Positions 14,871 to 21,893 of a stretch of 23,068 nucleotides of DNA are shown here, in pieces. The stretch comes from a virus. How positions within the stretch are numbered: the stretch's first letter is position 1; every line of letters begins with the position of its first letter. The stretch is from the IMG/VR virus record IMGVR_UViG_3300011114_000402, positions 1 to 23,068 of that record, one strand, 5' to 3'. The translations under genes were made by a program, and so were the position numbers. Below the pieces are notes generated by a model. The model made no database searches. It was not told the DNA's origin and saw only the letters and a list, made by a program, of their open reading frames with translations.

Positions 14871-15055
14871 ACCGCTATCAGATTAAATGGACTCAATATC
14901 TCCGTTCTGGGAACGACAGATTGCCAAATGATGCCGAAGTGTTGTGTGCTGGTGAGATGCCTATTTGGGCAGCAGACGCTCAAAAAGCCATCATTTCCGT
15001 AAAGGAAAACTTTCGTGGAATAAAAATAGTTTCAGTCGAGGAATACAGGAAATGA
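14867..15055 (+). CDS. Opposite-strand small gene 2 (moron candidate)
   Basis: The product is 62 residues, beginning MNRYQIKWTQYLRSGNDRLP, then NDAEVLCAGEMPIWAADAQK and ending VSVEEYRK. The alternating strands and helix (YQIKW..YL, AQKAIISVKENF, IKIVSV) suggest a small alpha/beta domain. It starts inside the preceding gene's stop (ATGA). It ends facing the leftward small gene at 15200, so the two converge. No intrinsic terminator is evident after it. I recognise no family. A role in host takeover or superinfection control is possible for such inserts but is not shown by the sequence. Confidence 0.6.
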   Translation: MNRYQIKWTQYLRSGNDRLPNDAEVLCAGEMPIWAADAQKAIISVKENFRGIKIVSVEEYRK

Positions 15056-15162
15056 AATTATGTTCTTGACAAGGGGCTAGATTTAGTCTCATACTCTGTT
15101 TTTCTTTCTTGTTTCTTTTTAATTTTAAGCTGTAAGCCGAAAATAGCTTTATTAAATAAACT

Positions 15163-15198
15163 TTAAGCTGCATGGCCGCCGCCATAGCGGAAGGCCAT
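15163..15198 (-). other. Minimal coupled ORF (11 codons) overlapping a hairpin
   Basis: Immediately after the stop of the 15200-15412 gene, the same one-base TAATATG junction occurs, followed by ATG GCC TTC and 8 more codons (MAFRYGGGHAA) and TAA. The DNA also forms an imperfect hairpin: ATGGCC pairs with GGCCAT, with an inner CCGC/GCGG. It may be a remnant of a lost gene, a coupling leader or chance. It lies in an AT-rich spacer (15056-15199) that holds no other gene I can support. Confidence 0.3.
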
Positions 15199-15199
15199 A

Positions 15200-15412
15200 T
15201 TAAGGAAGATTATCTGTCTTCTTAATAACATCCTTAGCTTCTGTAAGCTGCAAGATGCTGTCAAAAGCAATGATCTGTCCGCTAATCTGCTGAATGTGTT
15301 CTGTCTTAGCCTCCAGGAGAGAGCTAATAGCATCTTCTCTCATCTCTTGGATTTGCTTGAGCAGCTCGCCAAACGGCTTGAAATTGCTGAGAAATAAAAG
15401 GTCTTTTTGCAT
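15200..15412 (-). CDS. Small coiled-coil phage protein (70 residues)
   Basis: The product begins MQKDLLFLSNFKPFGELLKQ and is nearly all helix (QIQEMREDAISSLLEAKTEH, then IQQISGQIIAFDSILQLTEA). It ends KDVIKKTDNLP. The pattern of a short N-terminus, then R(E/D)xxI..L, then a final helix, is known to me from small genes next to portal genes, but its function is not. A virion-assembly or connector-associated role is possible. It begins five bases after the lysozyme stop with no clear ribosome binding site, so it is probably coupled. Confidence 0.65.
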   Translation of the reverse strand: MQKDLLFLSNFKPFGELLKQIQEMREDAISSLLEAKTEHIQQISGQIIAFDSILQLTEAKDVIKKTDNLP

Positions 15413-15417
15413 AAAGA

Positions 15418-15987
15418 TTATTTGGCCGAGCGCACCATGTCAGAAAGGGTGTTAGCACGTTTGCCCACTTGTTTAGCCCAATTGCTATCCATCATTTCTT
15501 TAGCAGCCTCTTTGTAGTCTTTATTAATCAGAGCCTCGCGGGTTTTGGCAAAGCCAGCCAGCTTAGTTGCTCCCAAATTAAATGACATATCAATTACAGC
15601 TTTCTGCACATCTTCTGGCTGCTCAGAAAGATTGGGAATCCACTTGTTAGCATCCTTGGTAGCCTTAGCAACCGATGTTTCATACAGTTCTCTAATGACA
15701 GGCTCCGTAAGCCTTACTTTGCCAGCAATAACATTCTGAACATTATATCCCATGTCAGCTAATATTCTTTGGTTATCTTTATCGTTTAGATTAAATCCAA
15801 TACCAATAGAACGTCCGTCTCTATCCTTATAAGAATATTGTCGAGTGCCTTCATGTTGCAACAATTGCAAATATAAGCTCTCACCAAAATCTGGAGCAGG
15901 AGCAGCAGCAGCTTTAGCCACAATAGGAGCCATTGGAGCTGGCCCCTGTTGTGGGGCAAAGTTTACGTTAAACATAGGCTTGTTCAT
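15418..15987 (-). CDS. T4-type lysozyme (GH24-like muramidase) with unusual active-site residues
   Basis: The product is 189 residues. A Pro/Ala-rich N-terminus (about 1-34, no signal peptide) precedes a GH24-type domain. QHEGTRQYSYKDRDGRSIGI corresponds to T4 lysozyme's Glu-Gly...Asp...Thr-Ile-Gly-Ile-Gly strand. Glu46 and Asp55 are nine residues apart, as in T4 lysozyme (E11, D20). The region equivalent to T4 Thr26 is one residue shorter and has Ser60. T4 His31 is Phe65 (GFNL instead of GH). Later blocks include the conserved AVIDMSFNLGATKLAGF. It would cut peptidoglycan glycan strands. It is coupled to portal by ATGA and lies far from the holin candidates. A virion-associated ejection lysozyme is therefore as plausible as the lysis endolysin. 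Activity with the altered residues is uncertain. Confidence 0.85.
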   Translation of the reverse strand: MNKPMFNVNFAPQQGPAPMAPIVAKAAAAPAPDFGESLYLQLLQHEGTRQYSYKDRDGRSIGIGFNLNDKDNQRILADMGYNVQNVIAGKVRLTEPVIRELYETSVAKATKDANKWIPNLSEQPEDVQKAVIDMSFNLGATKLAGFAKTREALINKDYKEAAKEMMDSNWAKQVGKRANTLSDMVRSAK

Positions 15988-18083
15988 TGCTGCGCCATTT
16001 GCTGCGTATTCATTTGCCCAACGGCAGCGGGCTGAGTCCCGATTTTGCCAATCTGGGCATTCTGCATCTGCTGCATTTGGAAGATATATTGTGAATGATA
16101 CTTTTCGAGGCGGCCCTTGAAGGCTTCGTCTTGCTGCAATCGCTGGGCAACGTCTGGCTGCTGGGCGTATTGGGTGATAACTTGCAGCGCAATTTGCGCC
16201 CCATTTGGACGGGCTGGCATTTCAATAGCGGACGAGATTTTTGTAAGGTCATCGGTTACTTGTTTAACAACCTGTTGCTGTGCTTGTTCGGCTGGCTGCA
16301 AAATAGCGTCGGCCAACATTGGGTCAATCGCGGCAGCCGCCATGTCCAACAAAGCATCCACATTAATGCGGCCATTCTTGTCGAGCTGCAATAACGAGAC
16401 GAGTTGATTAAGCTTTGCTTCTTGTGTCTCTGGGTCTGTGTTGAGGACATCAAAATTAATCATAATGTCAAAGTCCTCATCAGGATTGCCCTTATCAAAC
16501 CGCTGTGGGTCAGGCACACCTGTAACACGGAACCATACGCTATCTGGGCCGAAGCGTTGATAGCACTTGAAGGACATCTTAATTACTTCCTTAACATGGC
16601 CCAAGAACTTATCTACAAAGAACTGCTGTTTAATAGACGACAGAGGATTGGTTGGGTCTAAGCCAACTAAATTGTCAGCCGTCTTGAGCTGGGTGTTCTC
16701 CATCTCTACAGACCCCGGATTGTATTGCGGGATAGGGCCAAACTGAAACTCACCAGCGCGGCGATAGGGAACATAACGCCCCGGCCCCCAATCTTTGGGT
16801 TCATTGCCTACAGGATGCAGCACAGGAGGCAGGGTAGCCATGCTGTTGCGGTCAATGCGGCTATCGCGTTCCACCTTCACTTGCCATTGAATCCCGCGCA
16901 ATAGGTCGGAAATATTCTGTGTATCGTACAGACGCTTGCTGTTCTCAAAGAGCCGTGTAACAACAACGGGATAATCCTCGTAGCCATTCATCAACTCAAA
17001 TTTAGCATAAGCAGGCACATTCTGCGACTCTTTTTGGCGGTCTAAGTCACGATGGAACACCGTGCAGTAGATACCTTCCGAGTTGTCCTCTTTGTCAATT
17101 AAACGTTGGTAGCCATAAATCACTTCAATGAGTTCATTGGCCTCATAGATTTGATTAGTGAAGCCATAGTTGCGGCGGCCATTAAGTTCTGTCTCAATCG
17201 CGTTCACTTTAATTCCGCGATAATGCTCAATGACATAATCCACCCATTCTTTATCCCATCCTTCTGTGCCAACTTTGTTCTGCAACTCTTGGGCTGTGTA
17301 ATAGGTGCGCCAAAAACAATAGGGCGAACGCTGTGGGTCTGTAACGTAAGACGGGAAGAAGAAATCCCCATCAGGGCTAAGAGTTTTGACTAGGGGACAG
17401 TCAATCTGGCGGCGTACAACAGGAATCTCGGCTACACCTTTCTTGCGGAGTTCATTCAAAGCACGCTTGGCACGTTTATCAGACACTTGAGGGTAGACAG
17501 AGCGCAGCATCTCAATGAGCTGGTCATCAGCGGTTCCCTCTAGCACAGCTTTGGCTAGATTCGGGTCGGCTTGAGCTAGTTGCGCTAAGTCTAATTTTTG
17601 TAAGTAGGAGCTGTTCTCACGTTGCCAGCCTACATAGGTGATGAGAACGCCGCGTTCCAATAAATAATTGGCGGCTAGTTCCATCTCTTTCTTAAAACGG
17701 GGAATATAAGTACTCACCATCCACTTTAAGAAGCTACTAACAATCTTGGCGCGTCCAATGTCGGTAATCTCTACGGGATAGGCGCGAATGTTTGCGCGAG
17801 ACATGGACGAAATAAACATGGAGACATAAGCATTGATACGCTCATCAATAACGTGAGCCTCTGTATCTGCCGCACCCTCCCAAGGAAACGCATCAGCCCC
17901 ATGCTTGCGTAGGTCGCGGCTCTTGCCCGGCCAATAATTGCGACGGTCATCATAGCTGCTACGGCAAGTGTCAAAGAAGCTACTTAGTTCATTAACAGTT
18001 TGTTCATACGCAGAACGCAGCACTGTGATGTCTGGTTCTTTGCTGGCATACGTCAGGGCTTCTTGTTTGTCGGTATTATCCAT
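15984..18083 (-). CDS. Portal protein
   Basis: The product is 699 residues, the usual size for podovirus portals of this type. Visible parts are an N-terminal region (RSSYDDRRNYWPGKSRDLRK with ADAFPWEGAADTEAHVIDER), which is the signature segment of the P22-like/phiEco32-like portal group. A central wing and clip region (for example GDFFFPSYVTDPQRSPYCFW) follows, then a C-terminal helical and Gln-rich crown (QVITQYAQQPDVAQRLQQDE to the end). It forms the dodecameric DNA gateway in the capsid vertex. Its ATG overlaps the stop of the 68-residue gene by 8 bases. Its stop overlaps the lysozyme start (ATGA). The family is confident from the N-terminal signature, length and location after terminase. 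Confidence 0.9.
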   Translation of the reverse strand: MDNTDKQEALTYASKEPDITVLRSAYEQTVNELSSFFDTCRSSYDDRRNYWPGKSRDLRKHGADAFPWEGAADTEAHVIDERINAYVSMFISSMSRANIRAYPVEITDIGRAKIVSSFLKWMVSTYIPRFKKEMELAANYLLERGVLITYVGWQRENSSYLQKLDLAQLAQADPNLAKAVLEGTADDQLIEMLRSVYPQVSDKRAKRALNELRKKGVAEIPVVRRQIDCPLVKTLSPDGDFFFPSYVTDPQRSPYCFWRTYYTAQELQNKVGTEGWDKEWVDYVIEHYRGIKVNAIETELNGRRNYGFTNQIYEANELIEVIYGYQRLIDKEDNSEGIYCTVFHRDLDRQKESQNVPAYAKFELMNGYEDYPVVVTRLFENSKRLYDTQNISDLLRGIQWQVKVERDSRIDRNSMATLPPVLHPVGNEPKDWGPGRYVPYRRAGEFQFGPIPQYNPGSVEMENTQLKTADNLVGLDPTNPLSSIKQQFFVDKFLGHVKEVIKMSFKCYQRFGPDSVWFRVTGVPDPQRFDKGNPDEDFDIMINFDVLNTDPETQEAKLNQLVSLLQLDKNGRINVDALLDMAAAAIDPMLADAILQPAEQAQQQVVKQVTDDLTKISSAIEMPARPNGAQIALQVITQYAQQPDVAQRLQQDEAFKGRLEKYHSQYIFQMQQMQNAQIGKIGTQPAAVGQMNTQQMAQQ

Positions 18084-18282
18084 TTAATTGGCGGGTTCTA
18101 ATGTCGGACAGAATGGTGTGAGAGTATCCTTTATGCATCCCGATTTTATCAGCGAGAGAGCCGGGAGGAATAGGGCGTGGGTCGGAGGTAACTAATTTAG
18201 TCAGCACTTCAAACCCAAGGAGTCTATCCGTTTGCGATGCAATCCACGCAGGGTTATTGGTTATATCCTGTGAGGAGCGCAT
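18076..18282 (-). CDS. Small HTH-like DNA-binding protein (68 residues)
   Basis: I choose ATG 18282, starting MRSSQDITNNPAWIASQTDR, because the earlier in-frame ATGs (18306, 18351) lie deeper inside the upstream gene. The overlap is then 29 bases. The C-terminal half, IPPGSLADKIGMHKGYSHTI then LSDIRTRQLNG, looks like a helix-turn-helix recognition pair, as in resolvase-type or small phage regulators. It sits between a larger HTH-like gene and portal. It could regulate late genes or act in packaging. No family is named. The N-terminal extent is the main uncertainty. Confidence 0.55.
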   Translation of the reverse strand: MRSSQDITNNPAWIASQTDRLLGFEVLTKLVTSDPRPIPPGSLADKIGMHKGYSHTILSDIRTRQLNG

Positions 18283-18643
18283 GGCGATAGGTTGTTCCCG
18301 TGGCATCAGTGATGGCGTGAATTGGAATACGCTTATTAAGCAGTTTACCACGCAAGCGGCGTGGGATGGCTACAGGCTTTTTGCCGCCAATTCCCACAAT
18401 CTCGCAATACACCCAATTAGGATTCTTGGCACTAGATAACACCATGCCTATAAATTGGTTTGGCACAGCCAACGGGATGTCAATGGCTAGACGAATCTTG
18501 GCAAGGCCAGCCTCGTTAAACCATGTGTTCTTACCAACGCCCTTGTAGTCTGTAGCATCGAGCTTATTGGTCTTCAATAGCATCAACTCATTAACAGATA
18601 CGTTTAGTTCCTTAGCCAAGTCTGTGATACGAATAGCACTCAT
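18254..18643 (-). CDS. Hypothetical protein with IF2-N-like N-terminal HTH
   Basis: The product is 129 residues. The N-terminus, MSAIRITDLAKELNVSVNEL then MLLKTNKLDATDYKGVGKNT, resembles the small winged domain at the N-terminus of bacterial initiation factor IF-2, which binds nucleic acid. The rest (about 50-129) is beta-rich and Lys/Arg-rich (GIGGKKPVAIPRRLRGKLLN). It ends RHALLTGYNQ. Together with its position next to terminase and portal, this suggests nucleic-acid contact, possibly in packaging, but the function is unknown. It starts 10 bases downstream of the HNH stop without a ribosome binding site. Confidence 0.55.
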   Translation of the reverse strand: MSAIRITDLAKELNVSVNELMLLKTNKLDATDYKGVGKNTWFNEAGLAKIRLAIDIPLAVPNQFIGMVLSSAKNPNWVYCEIVGIGGKKPVAIPRRLRGKLLNKRIPIHAITDATGTTYRHALLTGYNQ

Positions 18644-18652
18644 TTAATAATT

Positions 18653-19153
18653 TTAGTTAGTAGCTTTTGTGACATTGTAATGGGCTGTTGTAACCCGTAG
18701 ATTGTTAGGATGATGTAATCCACCGCGACATATTGGTTGGCAATGGTCAACATGAAACATTGCGCGGCCATGTTGTTTATTCAAAATATCCCTAAAAGCA
18801 TAGACATCTTTTACTAAGGCTTTTTCGCTATCTGATAGCAGAATTGCATTTCCTTGGATTATTGCACGACGAGCAGACTGAAAGCTGTCCATATACGCGC
18901 GATTGGCTTTATTCCATTTACGCTTTCTAGCACGGGCTAACTCAGAACAATTCTTAGTTTTTTCTTTGGCTCTATATGCTGGGTCGTTGTAATAACGCCA
19001 TTTAGCTCTATCTCTAGAATCTTGATTAATCTTATTATAATGTTCAACTGTTACCCACCATTCATAACTTTTAGTAACACGTTTTGATTTAGACAAAAAC
19101 ACCATACCGTCTTCTCTAACATCTCCTCTTTTAGGTGTCTTAGTTGCAATCAT
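18653..19153 (-). CDS. Free-standing HNH endonuclease (homing-type candidate)
   Basis: The product is 166 residues. The C-terminal HNH domain is clear: FHVDHCQPICRGGLHHPNNL then RVTTAHYNVTKA, with His134, Asp136-His137, His147/148, Asn150-Asn151, His158, Asn160 and Lys163. This nuclease would nick or cleave DNA. The N-terminus (RGDVREDGMVFLSKSKRVTK, then SYEWWVTVEHYNKIN) is the tail of HNH enzymes often found free-standing in phage genomes. The middle is a basic, helical linker. Located directly after large terminase, it could be a homing element. HNH nucleases next to terminase can also assist packaging cleavage in cos-type phages, so either role is open. It starts 21 bases after the terminase stop. 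Confidence 0.85.
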   Translation of the reverse strand: MIATKTPKRGDVREDGMVFLSKSKRVTKSYEWWVTVEHYNKINQDSRDRAKWRYYNDPAYRAKEKTKNCSELARARKRKWNKANRAYMDSFQSARRAIIQGNAILLSDSEKALVKDVYAFRDILNKQHGRAMFHVDHCQPICRGGLHHPNNLRVTTAHYNVTKATN

Positions 19154-19174
19154 TAGTTATTGTATCTGAATTAC

Positions 19175-20788
19175 TTAGTAACCGCCAGTCTTATTTTTTT
19201 CCACAGCATATTTATTTTCTTCAACAAAGTAGATACCCGCAATGGCCGCGTATCGACATACATCAATTCCATCTTTCCATGCTTCGTCGGGGCCGCCTTC
19301 AGCCGTGTATTCTTGGAACGCTTGGATAATGTTTTGACAACGGTTGGATACATAAAGGTGTGGGCGATTAACGCCATCTATTGAAATTTTTTTATTATAA
19401 GCCATCTTGCTTTGGAGGGCTTGGATGCCGTCCTCAATATCAAGTCCAGGCGCAGGCACAAACGTCAGGCCAGCCATAGACAAGTCTTCGATGATGGAGG
19501 AAGCCCCATCTTGCCCTTGATACTTGGCCGCACCCAAACGTGGGTCAATCAGCCGTTCAAAGATGTTCTCCTTGCCATCAGACTCTAGTGTGGTGATGAG
19601 GTTGACATAATCCTTAATGCCATAGCCCAGCCCCTTGCTGCCTTCGCCGCCAATCCATTTGCCGCCATGCCACTTAGCCCAATCTCCCACCGCAACGTCA
19701 GGCCATTCTCGATAGATGTAATACGTCTCAGTCTCATCCACAGCTATCCAGCACATGAACCAATTCTTGCGGCCAGCAGGGTCTAGCACCATGTACCTAG
19801 TGACATTTATCCTAGGAATTTTTTCGTGGGGTATGACATTTACATCCGTACTAAAATTAGGGAACTGACAGCTAAAGCTCTTGGTAGGAATCCCATACGC
19901 ACGGCACAGGATTTCTTCCTCTGGCCTATTAGCTAAGTCTTTAGCAATACGGTCATAGCCGCCAAAGGGATTGTCCTTTGTATGAAAGTAGATGACGGCG
20001 GCATTACGATTCTTAGAATGCTGGATAGTGCTTACCAATCGTCCCCCAAGGAGTTCTGCTGGTTTGCTTTCTATGGTGGTAGCCCCACCAATGTAGTCGC
20101 GCACTACCTCCGTGTATCCATCAATAGGGGTAAACGTCACAATCATCTTGGCATTGCGGGTAGCCAAACGAAACCTTAGCGTGTTCAGTAGATCTGGCCC
20201 AATCAAGTATTCGTCGCACCATGCCCCAATGTTCATCACCTTAGCATCTCTACATCCCAGCTCCGCACCCTCCAAGATGGTGTCGTTGTTTAAGTATTGG
20301 GCATACGTTTTGAAAATTATTTGCGACAAGCTGTTGGGCAGAATTAAACTCCCTTTGCTAAAGCCGTTCTTTCTAGTGTAGCTAACATTCTCCTCTGCGC
20401 CCAGCATTTTCTTTCTATATTCTTCTGGCAGAGCATCATAGATGGCACTCTGCTGTTGACGGATGGATACGTCGGCGTTCTGGCTGAAGCACATGATGAC
20501 GCTGCCGTGATTCTCAATTGCCGCCTGCACCACAGCCCTAGCCGCATAACTTGTTTTACCAGAACGATTACCGCCGCTAATCAGTATCTCTGTAAACTTG
20601 GCAAGCTGCTGGTCGGCCTGTTTCCAATGGGGCAGAACAAAGCCATACCGATAGCTGTCCCGCTCGCTGTTAGCAATAGACGAATGATATATCTCCCACA
20701 GCTCCAGCAACTTATCAGGCTCCATCTGCGCCATCTCATCAGGCGTGGGTGGCTGCAAAACAGCGTGTGGCTTCCAACGTAGGCTCAT
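19175..20788 (-). CDS. terL: Terminase large subunit (packaging ATPase-nuclease)
   Basis: The product is 537 residues. The ATPase domain has Walker A GGNRSGKTS (residues 72-80) and a Walker B-like NIGAWCDEYLI (around 186-196) with Asp192-Glu193. The C-terminal nuclease has the expected acidic residues near D336 (YMVLDPAGR), D415 (IDPRLG) and D506/D509 (WKDGIDVCRYA). It docks to portal and translocates and cuts DNA during packaging. It is coupled to small terminase by ATGA (20785-20788) and shares the late block with portal. Glu193 and the acidic trio are intact, so I see no sign of inactivation. The family is secure from the combination of motifs and gene order. Confidence 0.96.
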   Translation of the reverse strand: MSLRWKPHAVLQPPTPDEMAQMEPDKLLELWEIYHSSIANSERDSYRYGFVLPHWKQADQQLAKFTEILISGGNRSGKTSYAARAVVQAAIENHGSVIMCFSQNADVSIRQQQSAIYDALPEEYRKKMLGAEENVSYTRKNGFSKGSLILPNSLSQIIFKTYAQYLNNDTILEGAELGCRDAKVMNIGAWCDEYLIGPDLLNTLRFRLATRNAKMIVTFTPIDGYTEVVRDYIGGATTIESKPAELLGGRLVSTIQHSKNRNAAVIYFHTKDNPFGGYDRIAKDLANRPEEEILCRAYGIPTKSFSCQFPNFSTDVNVIPHEKIPRINVTRYMVLDPAGRKNWFMCWIAVDETETYYIYREWPDVAVGDWAKWHGGKWIGGEGSKGLGYGIKDYVNLITTLESDGKENIFERLIDPRLGAAKYQGQDGASSIIEDLSMAGLTFVPAPGLDIEDGIQALQSKMAYNKKISIDGVNRPHLYVSNRCQNIIQAFQEYTAEGGPDEAWKDGIDVCRYAAIAGIYFVEENKYAVEKNKTGGY

Positions 20789-21318
20789 GCGGCATCACCC
20801 GGCGGCACTACAAAACTCTCCACAGGAATAGCATCCTTAATCAAGGAAGCCTTAGCAGCATTAATTGCGGCAACAGCATCCTCTAAGGAAGGTTTTCCAG
20901 ACCTATGCTCAATCACCACCTTGGCCTCGCCCAAGCTCTGTAACGCTTTATCCATTGCAATACCGTAGGGCAACACTAGGTCGCGGATGTTCACCTTCTT
21001 CATTGCTTCCTCATCATTCGCTAACATCTCAGCCTTCTGAGCAATCAGTAGTCTCATTTTCTCCGCTATCTCAAACCCATCTGCTGCAAGCTGTTGCCTA
21101 CGAACGTCCATAGCCACTTCATTGCGCGCCTTCAAAGAACTAATGGCATTAAACGACAAACCTGTCTCTTTGCGTATCTCCTCAAACGTCCATCCCTGAC
21201 ATAGCCTCTCTAACGCCAACACAGCCTCTTTAGGACGTTTTGATTCTGTAAGCGCACCATTCCCCCCATGCGCCGCTACACTCGCCGCAATGACAGGTAG
21301 AACGTATTCCTCAGACAT
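20785..21318 (-). CDS. Terminase small subunit (putative)
   Basis: I start at ATG 21318 (177 residues) because AAGG lies 8 bases upstream. A longer reading from TTG 21354 has no support. The N-terminal part contains an HTH (about residues 35-70: CQGWTFEEIRKETGLSFNAI then SSLKARNEVAMD). It is followed by long helices typical of small-terminase oligomerisation (DVRRQQLAADGFEIAEKMRL), and the end is Ala-rich. In the known arrangement this ring binds the packaging site and loads TerL. It sits directly before terL with an ATGA overlap. The assignment is from position, size and HTH; no specific family is recognised. Confidence 0.78.
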   Translation of the reverse strand: MSEEYVLPVIAASVAAHGGNGALTESKRPKEAVLALERLCQGWTFEEIRKETGLSFNAISSLKARNEVAMDVRRQQLAADGFEIAEKMRLLIAQKAEMLANDEEAMKKVNIRDLVLPYGIAMDKALQSLGEAKVVIEHRSGKPSLEDAVAAINAAKASLIKDAIPVESFVVPPGDAA

Positions 21319-21377
21319 ATCTAACACCTTACCCTTGACTAACATCTGTGTCAATCATTTTTTTGCGGCATATGTCC

Positions 21378-21405
21378 TGCGGCATCCATACCACCTATAA
21401 GGAGT
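21378..21405 (+). repeat. 28-bp direct repeat, copy 1 (T7-promoter-like core)
   Basis: A 28-bp sequence that starts TGCGGCAT and contains CCATACCACCTATAAGGAGT. Copy 2 (21503-21530) differs at one base (t/a at position 8). The core CTATA(A/G)GGAG resembles the initiating region of T7-class RNA-polymerase promoters (CACTATAGGGAG). It also contains AAGGAG, which could serve as a Shine-Dalgarno site for ATG 21411. Which function is real is not decided by sequence. Confidence 0.65.
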
Positions 21406-21440
21406 GTTCTATGTTTATATATCCGTCTTTTAAGCGGATC

Positions 21441-21471
21441 AGCATACACAATAAGACACAGCTAATGTCAA
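21441..21471 (-). promoter_or_regulatory. Leftward promoter candidate for the late (terminase) block
   Basis: On the minus strand TTGACA (21471-21466), a 19-bp spacer and TATGCT (21446-21441) form a sigma70-like promoter with a perfect -35, a good -10 and a slightly long spacer. Transcription would start near 21434, about 115 bases before the small terminase ATG. Confidence 0.45.
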
Positions 21472-21495
21472 AAAAAGTATGCGGAATTTTTGACA
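21466..21495. repeat. Inverted repeat TGTCAAAAA / TTTTTGACA
   Basis: A perfect 9-bp inverted repeat: TGTCAAAAA at 21466-21474 and TTTTTGACA at 21487-21495, with a 12-bp centre. Each arm reads outward as a perfect -35 (TTGACA), one leftward and one rightward. The palindrome is a good place for a repressor to control both directions. The rightward arm has only a poor -10 at proper distance. Confidence 0.7.
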
Positions 21496-21502
21496 AAAGG
21501 AT

Positions 21503-21530
21503 TGCGGCAACCATACCACCTATAAGGAGT
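21503..21530 (+). repeat. 28-bp direct repeat, copy 2
   Basis: A near-identical copy 125 bp to the right of copy 1. No start codon follows it at ribosome-binding distance, which argues that conservation is for something other than translation. A degenerate third piece (TACCACCTAGGGGTAG) follows at about 21541. Confidence 0.65.
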
Positions 21531-21752
21531 ATCTTAGCTTTACCACCTAGGGGTAGTAACTACTCAATAAACCTTAGACATTGGTAGATTTGGTCACGAA
21601 ACAGATTTCATTACCAATTATCATTTGGGTGAATCCACCGATGAACCATCGTTTGCCCAACACCAAGAAAACAATAGCAGGCAGGCCATGTTGCAATTTT
21701 TTTTAGGGCGGTGCTAACCAATCCCAATCATAGTCAACCGCTGGCTGGTCGA

Positions 21753-21765
21753 CCCCCCCCCCCCC
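21753..21765. repeat. C13 homopolymer next to a GTCGAC site
   Basis: Thirteen consecutive C bases (G13 on the minus strand) follow directly on the hexamer GTCGAC (21748-21753). Such a tract is unusual in this GC-balanced DNA and lies in a non-coding stretch. Confidence 0.95.
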
Positions 21766-21878
21766 TGTGTGGTATTGCATAAGCTTGGCAATAGGTAATG
21801 AGAAGCTGTCTCAATAAGTAACGCAAACAGCTTGCGGCTAGTAGTAAGCATCATGACTACTTTAGTAAACATGGCTAC

Positions 21879-21893
21879 TTAGAATGATTCTAA
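21879..21893. promoter_or_regulatory. 15-bp perfect palindrome, operator candidate
   Basis: TTAGAAT-G-ATTCTAA is a perfect 7-bp inverted repeat around one central base, and ATACC-TG-GGTAT follows at 21906-21917. These are the size and shape of dimeric regulator sites. No promoter directly overlaps them. Confidence 0.45.

Noticed and set aside
14738-14983. 81-codon leftward frame
   Set aside because: Antisense to the two ATGA-coupled rightward genes, which have the better start and coupling evidence.
15066-15095. Rightward TTGACA-18-CATACT promoter-like site
   Set aside because: It would drive only antisense RNA into the lysozyme/portal genes, and the -10 is weak; probably chance in AT-rich spacer.
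21411-21587. 58-codon rightward frame with an AAGGAG site
   Set aside because: The Shine-Dalgarno site is part of a repeat that also occurs without a gene, the frame runs through the second repeat, and the product has no coherent composition. Kept only as a low possibility.
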